The notes beneath the pieces were generated by a model that ran no database searches, was not told the DNA's origin, and worked only from the letters and a program-made list of their open reading frames with translations. From Actinocrinis sp035605935 (GTDB lineage: Bacteria > Actinomycetota > Actinomycetes > Streptomycetales > Catenulisporaceae), in contig NZ_DATNGK010000206.1 of the NCBI RefSeq assembly GCF_035605935.1, positions 1-15,126 of the forward strand: a stretch of 15,126 nt of DNA, read 5' to 3'. The position numbers and the translations under genes are program-made. Position 1 is the first letter of the stretch. Every line of letters begins with the position of its first letter. Of this stretch, positions 1-7,598 are shown piece after piece.

Positions 1-211
1 CGCGCGGCGCGCCGCGATAGTCGCTCGCCCGGAAAGTGCTCGGGTTCGAGCTTAGGTCGCCGGCGATCTCGGAGGCTGCGGCGCGCGCCGACCTGCGATT
101 GGGGAACATGAAGTTGCCCCGGCCGTGCGGGCTGTCCGGCAACTCGATGCCACCGTGACGTGCCGCAGCCTGGCGCAGCACGTTGCGGCCCGCGTCGGTG
201 ATGTGGTCCGC
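1..211 (-). other. Variable C-terminal toxin tip of the Rhs protein (partial)
   Basis: These 70 codons follow the Rhs core's GMDALGL and begin ADHITDAGRNVLRQAAARHG, then GIELPDSPHGRGNFMFPNRR, then a helix rich in Ala/Arg (SARAAASEIAGDL) and DYRGAPR at the edge. In polymorphic toxins the sequence after the core is the exchangeable effector domain. The two clusters of His/Arg/Gly (RHGG, PHGRGNF) could belong to a nuclease or other hydrolase fold, but the catalytic half lies outside the window, so no activity is assigned. Confidence 0.7.
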
Positions 212-3200
212 GAGGCCGAGCGCGTCCATGCCGATCACCGGATTGTCGGTGTACGCGTGGTGGTTGAGCGCAGGACTTAGGCCAAGTACGTCGGGTCCGG
301 TGTAGCGCCCGGTCGCCGGGTCGTAGTAGCGGAAGTAGTTGTAGTCCAGGCCGGTCTCGGAGTCGTGATACTGGCCGGGGAAGCGCAGCGGGCAGTCGAT
401 TGCCTGATCGGCCGCGCCAGCGGCGGCGCCGGTGACCTGCGCCGCGACGAGGTTGCCCCACAGGTCGGCGCTGCGTCGCCATGCGATCTCGCCGTCCGGC
501 GTGACCAGCTCGGTGGGCGTCCCGACCAGATCGGTGACGATCGCGTGGAACTGCCGGTCCACCGCCTCCTGCGGCGCCTGGGCGTAGAAGCCGCGCCGAT
601 CCTGGGCCACCGGGGTCCAGCTGCCGGGCTCGTAGTCCCAGCTCGTCACGGCGACCTGTGCGGTGTCCGCGCGGAAGTGGTCCTGTTCGGCGAGCACGAC
701 GCCGTCCCAAGAAAAGCGGTATTCCTCCACCGGCGCACCGTCCGCGCCGAGCCGTCGCTTGCTCACGCGGCGGCCGAGCGGGTCGTAGCCGTATCGCCAG
801 GTGTCGCCGTCAGGCGTGACCGCCCGGATGAGCCGGTCGTGCGCGTCGTACTCGAAGGCCCATTCCTTGCGGCCGCCGGACAATGTGCGTCGCAGGGTTC
901 TAATCACCCGCCCCTGGGCGTCGTACTCGTACCTCGTGCGGCCGGCCGAACGCAGCAGGGTGCCGGTTACCTCGCGCTCGCCCGCGGTCGGTGCGTCGGG
1001 GGTGCGCGAGTCTGCGGCATGGGTGAGGTTGCCCGCGTGATCGTAGGCGTAGGTCTCGGTCCAGTTCTCGGCGGTGACGGCGGTGACTCGGCCGAGCGCG
1101 TCGAGGGCGAAGCCGCGAGCGCCGAGCATGCTGTCTGTCGCCGCGGTCGGCGCGCCGTCCGGGCGGTAGGTCCAGCCGCGCTCGTGCAGGACACGAGAGG
1201 TGCGCGAGTCCGCTGGCCCCTCGACCCCGACGAGGCGGCGCGTCGTGAGCCGGCCCAGTCCATCCCACTCGCTGGTCAGCGCGACATCGGCGCCGAGCCA
1301 GCGATGCGACTCGCGGCCTGCGGCGTCGTGACCGAAGCTGAGCCACGCTGCTTCGGTGCTCAGCGACACCGGGCGTCCGGCCGCATCCCACTCCCAGGCG
1401 GTTGCGCGGCCGGACGCGGTCGCGAAGGTCAGGCGGCGGCCGAGAGCGTCATAGGTCGAAGTCAGTGTGCGTCCGGCGAAGCTTTCCGCCGTTATCCGGC
1501 CGAGTTGGTCCCTCGTGAAGAGCAGCTCTCCCTCGGCGTTGTGGGCACGCTTGAGCTCTCCCGCCGAATCGTATTCGTAGACTGTCACGTCGCCGGAATC
1601 GGTGCGGCGCTCAAGGATCCGGCCGAGCGGATCGCGCAGCATATCAATGGTCTGACCTGCTCCGTTGACGCGACGCACCACGTCTCCTGCCGCGTCGTGT
1701 TCATAGCGCAGCTCGCGGCCGTTGAAGTCGGTCTCGCCGGTCAGGTGCCCGGCGGCGTCGTAGAAGTACGTCCATATCGCGTCCTGCGGGTTGGTGACCG
1801 CGAGCAGCCGCAGTTCGGTGTCGTGGGCGAAGGTGTAGCGCGCGCCGTCCGGGTTTGTGCGAGCGGTGATCCGCTGGAACGGGCCACGCTTGAACAGGGT
1901 CACGCCGCCGGCAGGGTCAGTGTGCTTAGTCAGCGCGCCGTTCTCGTTGTATTCCCAGGCGGCCGTGGCACCGTCGGGCAGCGTTCGCGAAACCAGCAGA
2001 TCCTCGTCGCTCCAGACGGAGGTGGTCGACGCGCCAAGCGGATCGGTCGTGGTGACGATCCGGCGGCGTGCGTCGCGGGTGACCCGCCACGTGGAGCCGA
2101 GCGGATCGGTGTGCGACAGGGGAAGGCCCGCGGCGTCGGTCTCGATCGTGTTCTCGTGCCCGAGCGCGTCAATGAAACCTGTCGCGCGGCCGCGTTCGGC
2201 ATAGCTGTAGCGGGTGATCGCGCCGAGCGGGTCGGTCAGCTCGGCAAGGTTGCCGCTCTCGTCATACGAGTACTGCCACACCGCGCCGTCCGGGCCGACG
2301 ATGCGCACCGGTTCGTCGTGCTCGTCGTATTCGACGGTTGCGACGGTCCCGTCCGGTCGTTCGGTGCTGACCGTGTTGCCGTGCTCGTCGAGCGTGAACC
2401 GGGTCCTACCGCCGAGCGGATCGGTGACGGCGATGACCTGGCCGTGACGGTCATATTCGGTAGCTGTCACGCTACCGACCTGGTCCACGAGCCGTACGAC
2501 ATTGCCGCGTGAGTCGTAGTGGTGTTCGGTGCGCTGGCCGAGGCTGTCGGTGTACTTCGTGACGCGGTTCGCCGGGTCGTATTCGAAGCGGCCGGAGAGG
2601 AATCCGCCGTCGCCCTCGGTGCGCTCGACGCGGCCGGCCGCGTCGTAGAAATACCGGAACTGATAACCGCAGCGGTCGGTCCAGGCCGTGATCCGGTCCC
2701 CGGCGTCCCAGTCGTAGCAGAACGGCAGGCCGGAGGAATCGGCCACCGCGATCAGCCGGCCACGCGGATCGTACTGATAGGCCAGGAGCCGTGTGCCCTC
2801 ACCGCCGTTGGCCCCGTCGAGCAGCCGAAGTGCCTCAACGCGGAAGCCCGCCTGGGTATAGGCGCTGTCCACGGCAACGCGATAGCCGCCTGCATGCCGG
2901 ATCTCGACCGGCAGCCCGCCGTCGCGCTGGATGGTGATCCAGTTCCCGCAGCGGTCACGGATCGATGTCAGGGGACGTATTCGCGCGTCGCGCTCCTCGG
3001 CCGGGGCGAATTCGTACGTGCAGCGGCGGTCGCGGTCCAGGACCCGGATCAGGTCGGTTTCCCGGTCCCAGCTCAGTTCGAGGCGCGGGCCGGCGCTTGA
3101 CCTGACGCGCTCGCCGGGCCGGGTCGGCACGGGAAAAGTCAACATCCTGGCGTCATCGTCGGCGAACACGATCTCGTCCGCCTCCGTCTGCACTCTGATA

Positions 3201-3679
3201 TCGAGCGTCGAGGAGAACCCAGTGCCGAACAGCCCTCCGTGCCGGTATCCGGATGCGTAGGCGCGGCGCAGTACCAGCGGCAGCACGGCCGGCAGCTGAA
3301 CATCCACGCGCGCGGTGACCATCTGCCCGCCGACCACGTCGACCGGCTCGCCGGTCTTTCCGCAGCCGCCGACGCCCTTTCCGCCGACCGCGTCACCCTC
3401 ACCCGCGCCGGTCAGACCGTGTTCGGCGTCCCCAGCGGCGGAACCCGCGGCCTTGCGCTCAAGGTTGCCGGCCTCCTTCTCCACCGCCGCGGTGGCATCC
3501 TTCTCCACGAACTTCGCGGCCTGCTGCGCGTCGTTCTCCAGGTGCGCGGTCATGTTCTTGCGCATGCCGGACTCGACGTCCTCGGCAGCCTGCTTCCACA
3601 TGGCCGGGAACTTGCGGCCCAGCGACTGGCCGATTTCCTCGGCGCCGTCCTCTACAGCCTTGACGATCTGATTGCCCAC
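1..3679 (-). CDS. Rhs repeat polymorphic toxin, C-terminus cut by the window edge
   Basis: Large toxin-delivery protein with 1226 codons visible; the 3' end lies off the left edge. The frame is open from a GTG at 3679 (preceded by a GGCGGGGA ribosome-site-like stretch, 67 bp after the upstream gene) to the edge. Residues 1-110 are helical and charged. At about 110-185 is the DUF6531-like entry domain, starting EPVDVVGGQMVTARVDVQLP and continuing with LVLRRAY. Then come many YD/Rhs repeats (for example EYDRHGQVIAVTDPLG and YDALGRRLTF), and the Rhs core (FPGQYHDSETGLDYNYFRYY, then DPATGRYTGPDVLGL) ending in GMDALGL at 1152-1156. In Rhs/TcC proteins the repeats form a hollow shell and the core cuts itself to free the C-terminal toxin. 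Both core aspartates are kept, but the usual DP-x-GL motifs read DVLGL and DALGL. About 70 residues of tip follow and are not recognised. Export is probably with the upstream WXG100-like partner (inference). Confidence 0.93.
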   Translation of the reverse strand, partial: MGNQIVKAVEDGAEEIGQSLGRKFPAMWKQAAEDVESGMRKNMTAHLENDAQQAAKFVEKDATAAVEKEAGNLERKAAGSAAGDAEHGLTGAGEGDAVGGKGVGGCGKTGEPVDVVGGQMVTARVDVQLPAVLPLVLRRAYASGYRHGGLFGTGFSSTLDIRVQTEADEIVFADDDARMLTFPVPTRPGERVRSSAGPRLELSWDRETDLIRVLDRDRRCTYEFAPAEERDARIRPLTSIRDRCGNWITIQRDGGLPVEIRHAGGYRVAVDSAYTQAGFRVEALRLLDGANGGEGTRLLAYQYDPRGRLIAVADSSGLPFCYDWDAGDRITAWTDRCGYQFRYFYDAAGRVERTEGDGGFLSGRFEYDPANRVTKYTDSLGQRTEHHYDSRGNVVRLVDQVGSVTATEYDRHGQVIAVTDPLGGRTRFTLDEHGNTVSTERPDGTVATVEYDEHDEPVRIVGPDGAVWQYSYDESGNLAELTDPLGAITRYSYAERGRATGFIDALGHENTIETDAAGLPLSHTDPLGSTWRVTRDARRRIVTTTDPLGASTTSVWSDEDLLVSRTLPDGATAAWEYNENGALTKHTDPAGGVTLFKRGPFQRITARTNPDGARYTFAHDTELRLLAVTNPQDAIWTYFYDAAGHLTGETDFNGRELRYEHDAAGDVVRRVNGAGQTIDMLRDPLGRILERRTDSGDVTVYEYDSAGELKRAHNAEGELLFTRDQLGRITAESFAGRTLTSTYDALGRRLTFATASGRATAWEWDAAGRPVSLSTEAAWLSFGHDAAGRESHRWLGADVALTSEWDGLGRLTTRRLVGVEGPADSRTSRVLHERGWTYRPDGAPTAATDSMLGARGFALDALGRVTAVTAENWTETYAYDHAGNLTHAADSRTPDAPTAGEREVTGTLLRSAGRTRYEYDAQGRVIRTLRRTLSGGRKEWAFEYDAHDRLIRAVTPDGDTWRYGYDPLGRRVSKRRLGADGAPVEEYRFSWDGVVLAEQDHFRADTAQVAVTSWDYEPGSWTPVAQDRRGFYAQAPQEAVDRQFHAIVTDLVGTPTELVTPDGEIAWRRSADLWGNLVAAQVTGAAAGAADQAIDCPLRFPGQYHDSETGLDYNYFRYYDPATGRYTGPDVLGLSPALNHHAYTDNPVIGMDALGLADHITDAGRNVLRQAAARHGGIELPDSPHGRGNFMFPNRRSARAAASEIAGDLSSNPSTFRASDYRGAPR

Positions 3680-3745
3680 GGTGCGGTCCCCGCCTAGGTC
3701 GCTGGTTCGGTGGTTCGCTCGTGCTGATTCGGAAGCAGCGCCGGA

Positions 3746-4477
3746 TCAGCGCTCGAAGTTCAGGGAGGAGATGTTCGAGGTCAGAGTCTGGGCGTGGCCG
3801 ATCATCGTTTCCCCGTGCGCCTGCATCTGGGCCAGGTGCGGCTGTAGGGCCGCGCTGTCGACCTTGAAGGATTCGCCCACCGCTCCCCCGCCGCCCGAAC
3901 CCCCGAGCGCGCCCTCGACCGCCTGGAACACAAAGCCGCTCAGGGCCTTCTCGATCACACCGCTGAGCGGCTTGATCGCGGCCTCCAGAATCTCGCCGAT
4001 GATGTACTGGGTGAGCTGCTGCTCAAGGAACTCGCACAGCTTTTCCGCACCCTCTTCGATGGCCGCGAGCGCCGCCTCGGCCAGCCCGAAGGTGGCCACC
4101 GCGGCGGCCTGGTCGGCGACGAAGGCGACGGCCATCGCCACCAGTTCGGCGATCGCGGCGACCTTCTGCGCGACGATGTAGTCCGCCCCGACCTCCAGCG
4201 CGGTGGCGACCACCTCGCAGGCGTCGTGCAGCTCGGTCATGTGCGAGTCGGACTTGTCGGCCCATTTCTGCACCAGGGCGTCGTAGGAAGCGCCCTGATA
4301 CCCCTCGCTCATCCGGCCGATCGTGTCGGTGGCCTGCTGGTGCGTGTCCGCGACGTTCTGCGAGAACTCGCGCACATGCTGCGCCATCGAGCGCACCGCG
4401 TCCTCGTTGACCATCGGGAAGTTGATCCCGATGAACTGGAGGAACTGTTCGACCTCGGTGGGCAGTTCGATGGCCAT
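3746..4477 (-). CDS. WXG100-like / CpnT N-terminal-like protein
   Basis: A 243-residue protein encoded just upstream of, and co-directional with, the Rhs gene. The N-terminus (PTEVEQFLQFIGINFPMVNE) matches the start of the WXG100-like domain of the CpnT outer-membrane-channel N-terminus family. The turn motif is YQG (60-62, in EGYQGASYDAL) instead of WxG. A long Ala-rich, weakly hydrophobic helical section follows at 90-190, then a GGSGGGG hinge at 192-198 and an amphipathic C-terminal helix (VDSAALQPHLAQMQAHGETM) ending in SLNFER, which looks like a second helical WXG-like half. The ATG at 4477 has a good site upstream (GGGGGAGGCGGGCA). Known role of such proteins: secretion through a type VII (ESX) system or partnering an exported toxin. 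No T7SS gene is in the window. The pairing with Rhs suggests it is a chaperone or export adaptor (inference). Confidence 0.82.
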   Translation of the reverse strand: MAIELPTEVEQFLQFIGINFPMVNEDAVRSMAQHVREFSQNVADTHQQATDTIGRMSEGYQGASYDALVQKWADKSDSHMTELHDACEVVATALEVGADYIVAQKVAAIAELVAMAVAFVADQAAAVATFGLAEAALAAIEEGAEKLCEFLEQQLTQYIIGEILEAAIKPLSGVIEKALSGFVFQAVEGALGGSGGGGAVGESFKVDSAALQPHLAQMQAHGETMIGHAQTLTSNISSLNFER

Positions 4478-4589
4478 TGCCCGCCTCCCCCGCCTTCGCC
4501 TGTCCGATGGCTCCGGCGGCCCGCGCCGGTGCCCGTTCGATCCGTGGCAGGCTACCCGAAGCGAGGGTGCTGCGATGCGGCGGTGTGCC

Positions 4590-5093
4590 TCAGCGCAGCG
4601 TGAGACGGATCACGGCGCAGCCTTTCGCCCAGGCCTGGTGCAAGTCGGCCGGGTTGGGTGAGCCATCGGGCGCGAAGCCGATGCCGGCGAACTTGGCGTT
4701 GGCGTGGTTGTCGCTCGCGACGATGCCGTAGAGCTCGATGACGGTCTGCTCGTCGGTGAACAGCTCCCAATCGGCGAGCCGCTGGCGGCCTTTGATCCGC
4801 ACGGTGACGGGCTCCCCAGAGCGCAGGTTCTTCACCCACGGCCACACGCGGGTGCCAACGAGGATCTGGCCCTCGTGCTTTGTATAGGCGACCGGGATGA
4901 CGTAAGTCTTGCCGGACTTGCGGCCGACGACGGTGAAGGTCAGCAGCTTGCCGCCGACCGCGCGCGAAATCAGCGGAACACGCAACAGGCCCTTGATGAA
5001 CCCGTTGAGAGCACCCTGATACGAGGCGATCGGCTGCGGGCCGCTGGTGGTGGGCGTGCCATAGGCGGCGGCCGGGGTGGATTCGGACGACAT
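4590..5093 (-). CDS. F420 (deazaflavin)-dependent nitroreductase/quinone reductase family protein
   Basis: A 167-residue protein of the Ddn/PF04075 type, the usual length for the family. After a low-complexity start (1-20) comes an amphipathic helix (SYQGALNGFIKGLLRVPLI), then the split-barrel core with the family signature TVVGRKSGKTYVIPVAY at 54-70, VGTRVWPWVKNLRSGEPVTV at 79-98 and IKGRQRLA. Known members use reduced coenzyme F420 to reduce quinones, nitro-compounds or enones. The substrate here is unknown. The start ATG at 5093 has a strong GAGGAG site 6 nt upstream. It faces a TetR gene across a shared palindrome at 5119-5140, so it is very likely the repressor's target and induced by a small molecule. 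It could be a detoxifying or redox-stress enzyme. Confidence 0.85.
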   Translation of the reverse strand: MSSESTPAAAYGTPTTSGPQPIASYQGALNGFIKGLLRVPLISRAVGGKLLTFTVVGRKSGKTYVIPVAYTKHEGQILVGTRVWPWVKNLRSGEPVTVRIKGRQRLADWELFTDEQTVIELYGIVASDNHANAKFAGIGFAPDGSPNPADLHQAWAKGCAVIRLTLR

Positions 5094-5118
5094 GGTCAGC
5101 TCCTCGCCGTAGGGTCCA

Positions 5119-5140
5119 TTACTGAGTGTCTGCTCAGTAA
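5119..5140. promoter_or_regulatory. Perfect 22-bp palindrome, probable TetR operator
   Basis: TTACTGAG (5119-5126), a 6-nt spacer TGTCTG, then CTCAGTAA (5133-5140): eight perfectly paired positions on each side. It lies between the start codons of the reductase (5093) and the TetR gene (5249). A TACGCT -10-like box for the TetR gene follows at 5143-5148, which puts the palindrome over the -35/spacer region. The length and symmetry are typical of TetR-family operators. Confidence 0.8.
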
Positions 5141-5248
5141 GTTACGCTAGACCGCACCGATGGCGCATGCAACGCTTTGGTTGTGATCCACAGGTGATTG
5201 CCAGGAAGCAGAGCGACCGCATGCACGGCCGGAGCCCGAGGAGGTCCG

Positions 5249-5884
5249 ATGCCTGAGCGCCGCACCGGAAAGGTCGGGCGTCCGGCTACCGGTGTGCGCG
5301 AGGCGCTACTCGAGGCGGCGCAGGCGGTACTCGCCGAGGCGGGTGCCGCGCGGCTGACCACGCGGGCTGTCGCGCAGCGCGCCGCAGTGGCTGAGGCGAG
5401 CGTCTTCTATCATTTCGGCGACCGGGCCGGCCTGATGCTCGCGGTGGTCGGCGAGCACCTGCCGCTGGTGATCGAGCTGTTCTTCGGGGACCGGCTGCGG
5501 CACGGTGAACTACGCGCGGATCTGCTGGAGTTGTTCAACGGGCTGGAAGGCTTCTTCCGGCGCACGGCCCCGATCATCGCCGCCGTGCAGGCGGACAGCG
5601 AGGTGCGCGAGGCGTTCCGGGAGCGCAGCCGCGAGCACGACATCGGGCCGCACAAGGCGATCCAGGGCACCGCCGCGTTCCTGGCCGCCAGGCAGCAGAC
5701 CGGCGAACTGCCCCAGGACGCCGATCTGCGCGCGGCCGCGATGCTGTTGGTCGGCGCGGCGTATCAGCGGGCTTATCACCTGCTGCTCGGCGCCGAAGGC
5801 GCGCAACGCTGGCTCGCCGAACCCACGGAAACCGTCGACCTGCTGCTGCGCGGGCTGCGCGGCGAGCAGGTCGACGGGGACTGA
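5249..5884 (+). CDS. TetR/AcrR-family transcriptional repressor
   Basis: A 211-residue regulator. The N-terminal DNA-binding domain includes VREALLEAAQAVLAEAGAAR and the helix-turn-helix LTTRAVAQRAAVAEASVFYHF at about 37-57, ending in the classic YHF tip followed by GDRAGLMLAVV. The rest (70-211) is the helical ligand-binding and dimer domain, which varies and does not reveal the ligand. I chose the ATG at 5249 because GAGGAGG lies just upstream at 5238-5244 and the protein then starts MPERRTGKVGRPAT, normal for the family. An earlier in-frame ATG at 5198 would add 17 unusual residues and has no such site. It is divergent from the F420-type reductase, with a palindromic operator between them, so it probably represses both that gene and itself. 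Confidence 0.93.
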   Translation: MPERRTGKVGRPATGVREALLEAAQAVLAEAGAARLTTRAVAQRAAVAEASVFYHFGDRAGLMLAVVGEHLPLVIELFFGDRLRHGELRADLLELFNGLEGFFRRTAPIIAAVQADSEVREAFRERSREHDIGPHKAIQGTAAFLAARQQTGELPQDADLRAAAMLLVGAAYQRAYHLLLGAEGAQRWLAEPTETVDLLLRGLRGEQVDGD

Positions 5885-5923
5885 CAGAACGTCAGCGTCA
5901 GGCTATTGAGTTGGTCTGCTGAT

Positions 5924-7495
5924 TCAGTCCACCGGCAGCAAGGCGGGCGCCGCAACGTCCGCGAGCCTGCGGCGCCGGTCCTGCACGAGGAATGCGGCGG
6001 TCAGCACCAGCGCGACCAGGGAGATGCCGACCACGATGGTGATCGCGGTGGTCATTCCGGGCAGCAGCTTGTGGTGCACGTTCGCCGGGCCCGAGCTGCT
6101 GAGCACCGCGCTGACCACGGCCAGCACGATCGCGCCGCCGATCTGCACGCTGGTGTTGAGCAGCCCGGAGGCCAGGCCTTGTTCGTGGTCTGCGACACCC
6201 TGGGTGGCCTGCGCGTTCACCGCCGGGAAGGTGAGCGCGAATCCGACGCCGAGCAACAGCATCGTCGGCAGCATGAAGTCTGCGTAGCCCATCGACGGCT
6301 GGGTGCGCAGGAACCACGCGTACGCGCTCATCAGCGCGAGCAGGCCGAAGAAGATCAGCCACGCCGTATTCACCCGGCCGAGCACGACGCCCATGCGGGT
6401 CGAGCTGAGCGCGACCAGCAGTCCGGCCGGCAGGAACCCCAGCGCCATGCTCAGCGGCGACCAGCCGAGCGAGTTCTGCACGTAGAGCGTCACCACGAAC
6501 TGGAAGGCCGAGTAGCCGCCGAACATCGCCATCGCGGCGAGGTTGGCGTGCACCAGCGTGCGTGAGCGCAGGATGCCGAGCCGTACCAGCGGCCGCGGGT
6601 GGCGCCGTTCGATCGCGACGAAGGCGCCGGCCAGCGCCACGCTCAGCGCGAGCAGGCCGATGGTGGCCGGGCTGCCCCAGCCGCGATTCGGCGCGTCGAC
6701 CACCGCGTAGACCAGGATCAGCAGCGCGGCGGTGCTGGTCAGCGCGCCGGGCAGATCGAAGTGGTTCAGCCGCACCCGCTCGGTCGCGCCGCGCGGGATC
6801 ACCCGCAGGCCGACCAGCACCAGCGCGATCGCGACCGGACCGGGCACCAGGAAGGTGACCCGCCAGCCGACCTCGGTCAGCAGTCCGCCGATCACCAGGC
6901 CGAGCGAGAAGCCGCTGGCGCCGCAGACGGTGTAGATGCTCAGCGCCCGGTTGCGCGCCGGGCCCTCGGCGAAGGTGGTGGTGATGATCGAAAGCCCGGC
7001 CGGGACGGTGAACGCGGCCGAGGCGCCCTTGACGAAGCGCAGCGCGATCAGTGCCAGATCGTTGCTCAGCAGGGCGCTGACGACCGAGGCCGCGCCGAAG
7101 ACGGCGACCGCGGTGAGGAATACCCGCCGCCGGCCAAGCAGGTCGCTGGCCCGCCCGCCGAGCAGCATCAGGCCGCCGTAGCCGAGGATGTAGCCGGACA
7201 CGATCCACTGCAGCGAACCGGCTTCGAGGTGCAGGCTGGAGCCGATGGAGGGCAGCGCGACGCCGACCATTGACAGGTCGAGGGCGTCGAGGAAGAGAGC
7301 GCCGCACAGCACGACGAGCAGCAGCCAGGTCGCTGGCGACCAGCCGGGGCCGGTTGCGGCGGAGGGTGGTCGCGCCGGCAGGCGTGTCATGGGTGCTGAA
7401 CGCGGCGCGCCTTCGTTCAGCGGCGCGGACGAACGTGATGTGGCCGCGTGCGGAGCGGGAACGGTTGGTTGGACTCGTGTATCGGGCAGCGTCAT
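5924..7495 (-). CDS. DHA2-family MFS drug exporter (14 TM, EmrB/QacA type)
   Basis: A 523-residue membrane protein of the usual DHA2 length. It has a Pro/Ala-rich cytoplasmic tail of about 55 residues, then hydrophobic segments from WLLLVVLCGALFL onward. Family motifs are visible: D1 (LDALDLSMVGVALPSIG, about 69-85), motif A (GGRASDLLGRRRVFL, about 113-127) and motif C-like GASGFSLGLVIGGLL. A charged break near RHPRPLVRLGIL lies roughly mid-protein, as in 14-TM members. Likely role: proton-coupled export of drugs or an own metabolite. Start choice: the ATG at 7495 gives MTLPDTR; an in-frame ATG at 7516 sits inside the repeat-palindrome region, and one at 7390 would drop most of the tail. None has a strong ribosome site. 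It is divergent from a MarR regulator, and its promoter lies inside the shared operator region. Confidence 0.92.
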   Translation of the reverse strand: MTLPDTRVQPTVPAPHAATSRSSAPLNEGAPRSAPMTRLPARPPSAATGPGWSPATWLLLVVLCGALFLDALDLSMVGVALPSIGSSLHLEAGSLQWIVSGYILGYGGLMLLGGRASDLLGRRRVFLTAVAVFGAASVVSALLSNDLALIALRFVKGASAAFTVPAGLSIITTTFAEGPARNRALSIYTVCGASGFSLGLVIGGLLTEVGWRVTFLVPGPVAIALVLVGLRVIPRGATERVRLNHFDLPGALTSTAALLILVYAVVDAPNRGWGSPATIGLLALSVALAGAFVAIERRHPRPLVRLGILRSRTLVHANLAAMAMFGGYSAFQFVVTLYVQNSLGWSPLSMALGFLPAGLLVALSSTRMGVVLGRVNTAWLIFFGLLALMSAYAWFLRTQPSMGYADFMLPTMLLLGVGFALTFPAVNAQATQGVADHEQGLASGLLNTSVQIGGAIVLAVVSAVLSSSGPANVHHKLLPGMTTAITIVVGISLVALVLTAAFLVQDRRRRLADVAAPALLPVD

Positions 7496-7595
7496 GGGGC
7501 CTATCTTTATGCACATGCATCAAATGCGCAAGCATGCTGTGCACATGCATAAGATGTGGTTGCATCTAACGGCGCCTCGGCGGTACACTCGCGAC
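7496..7595. promoter_or_regulatory. Shared control region of the MFS exporter and MarR genes with duplicated palindrome
   Basis: The 11-mer TGCACATGCAT occurs at 7510-7520 and again at 7540-7550, exactly 30 bp apart, about three helical turns. The first copy is the core of a perfect ATGCA-CA-TGCAT palindrome (7509-7520). The second has a single mismatch in the outer pair. A third, looser dyad, AGATG-TGGTTG-CATCT, spans 7552-7567. The stretch is much more A/T-rich than its surroundings. A minus-strand promoter (TTGCGC at 7531-7526, 16 bp, TAAAGA at 7509-7504) and a plus-strand one (TTGCAT 7560-7565, 18 bp, TACACT 7584-7589) are overlapped by these sites. MarR dimers bind such short dyads (family knowledge). 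Confidence 0.68.
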
Positions 7596-7598
7596 GTG
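7584..7598 (+). promoter_or_regulatory. -10 box and leaderless GTG start of the MarR gene
   Basis: TACACT (7584-7589, TANNNT type) is followed by 6 nt and the GTG at 7596, which places the predicted first transcribed base on the start codon. A TTGCAT -35-like element is at 7560-7565. No purine-rich Shine-Dalgarno sequence precedes the GTG. Confidence 0.55.

Noticed and set aside
365..2512. A 715-codon open frame on the plus strand opposite the Rhs gene
   Set aside because: It is the antisense shadow of high-GC Rhs repeats. The minus frame gives canonical YD repeats and the Rhs core, while the plus frame gives low-complexity Arg/Val/Ala text with no domain.
5165..5225. GCATGCA repeated at 5165-5171 and 5219-5225 in the TetR leader, resembling bits of the MarR operator
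   Set aside because: Seven bases, odd 54-bp spacing and no further matching flanks; probably chance.
5881..5895. CTGAC-AGAAC-GTCAG hairpin after the TetR stop codon
   Set aside because: Only five base pairs and no T-tract; too weak to call a terminator, although the position between convergent genes fits.
5898..7565. A 555-codon minus-strand frame overlapping the exporter
   Set aside because: It is Arg/Ala/Gly-rich, in a shifted frame within the MFS gene, with no membrane segments or family motifs.
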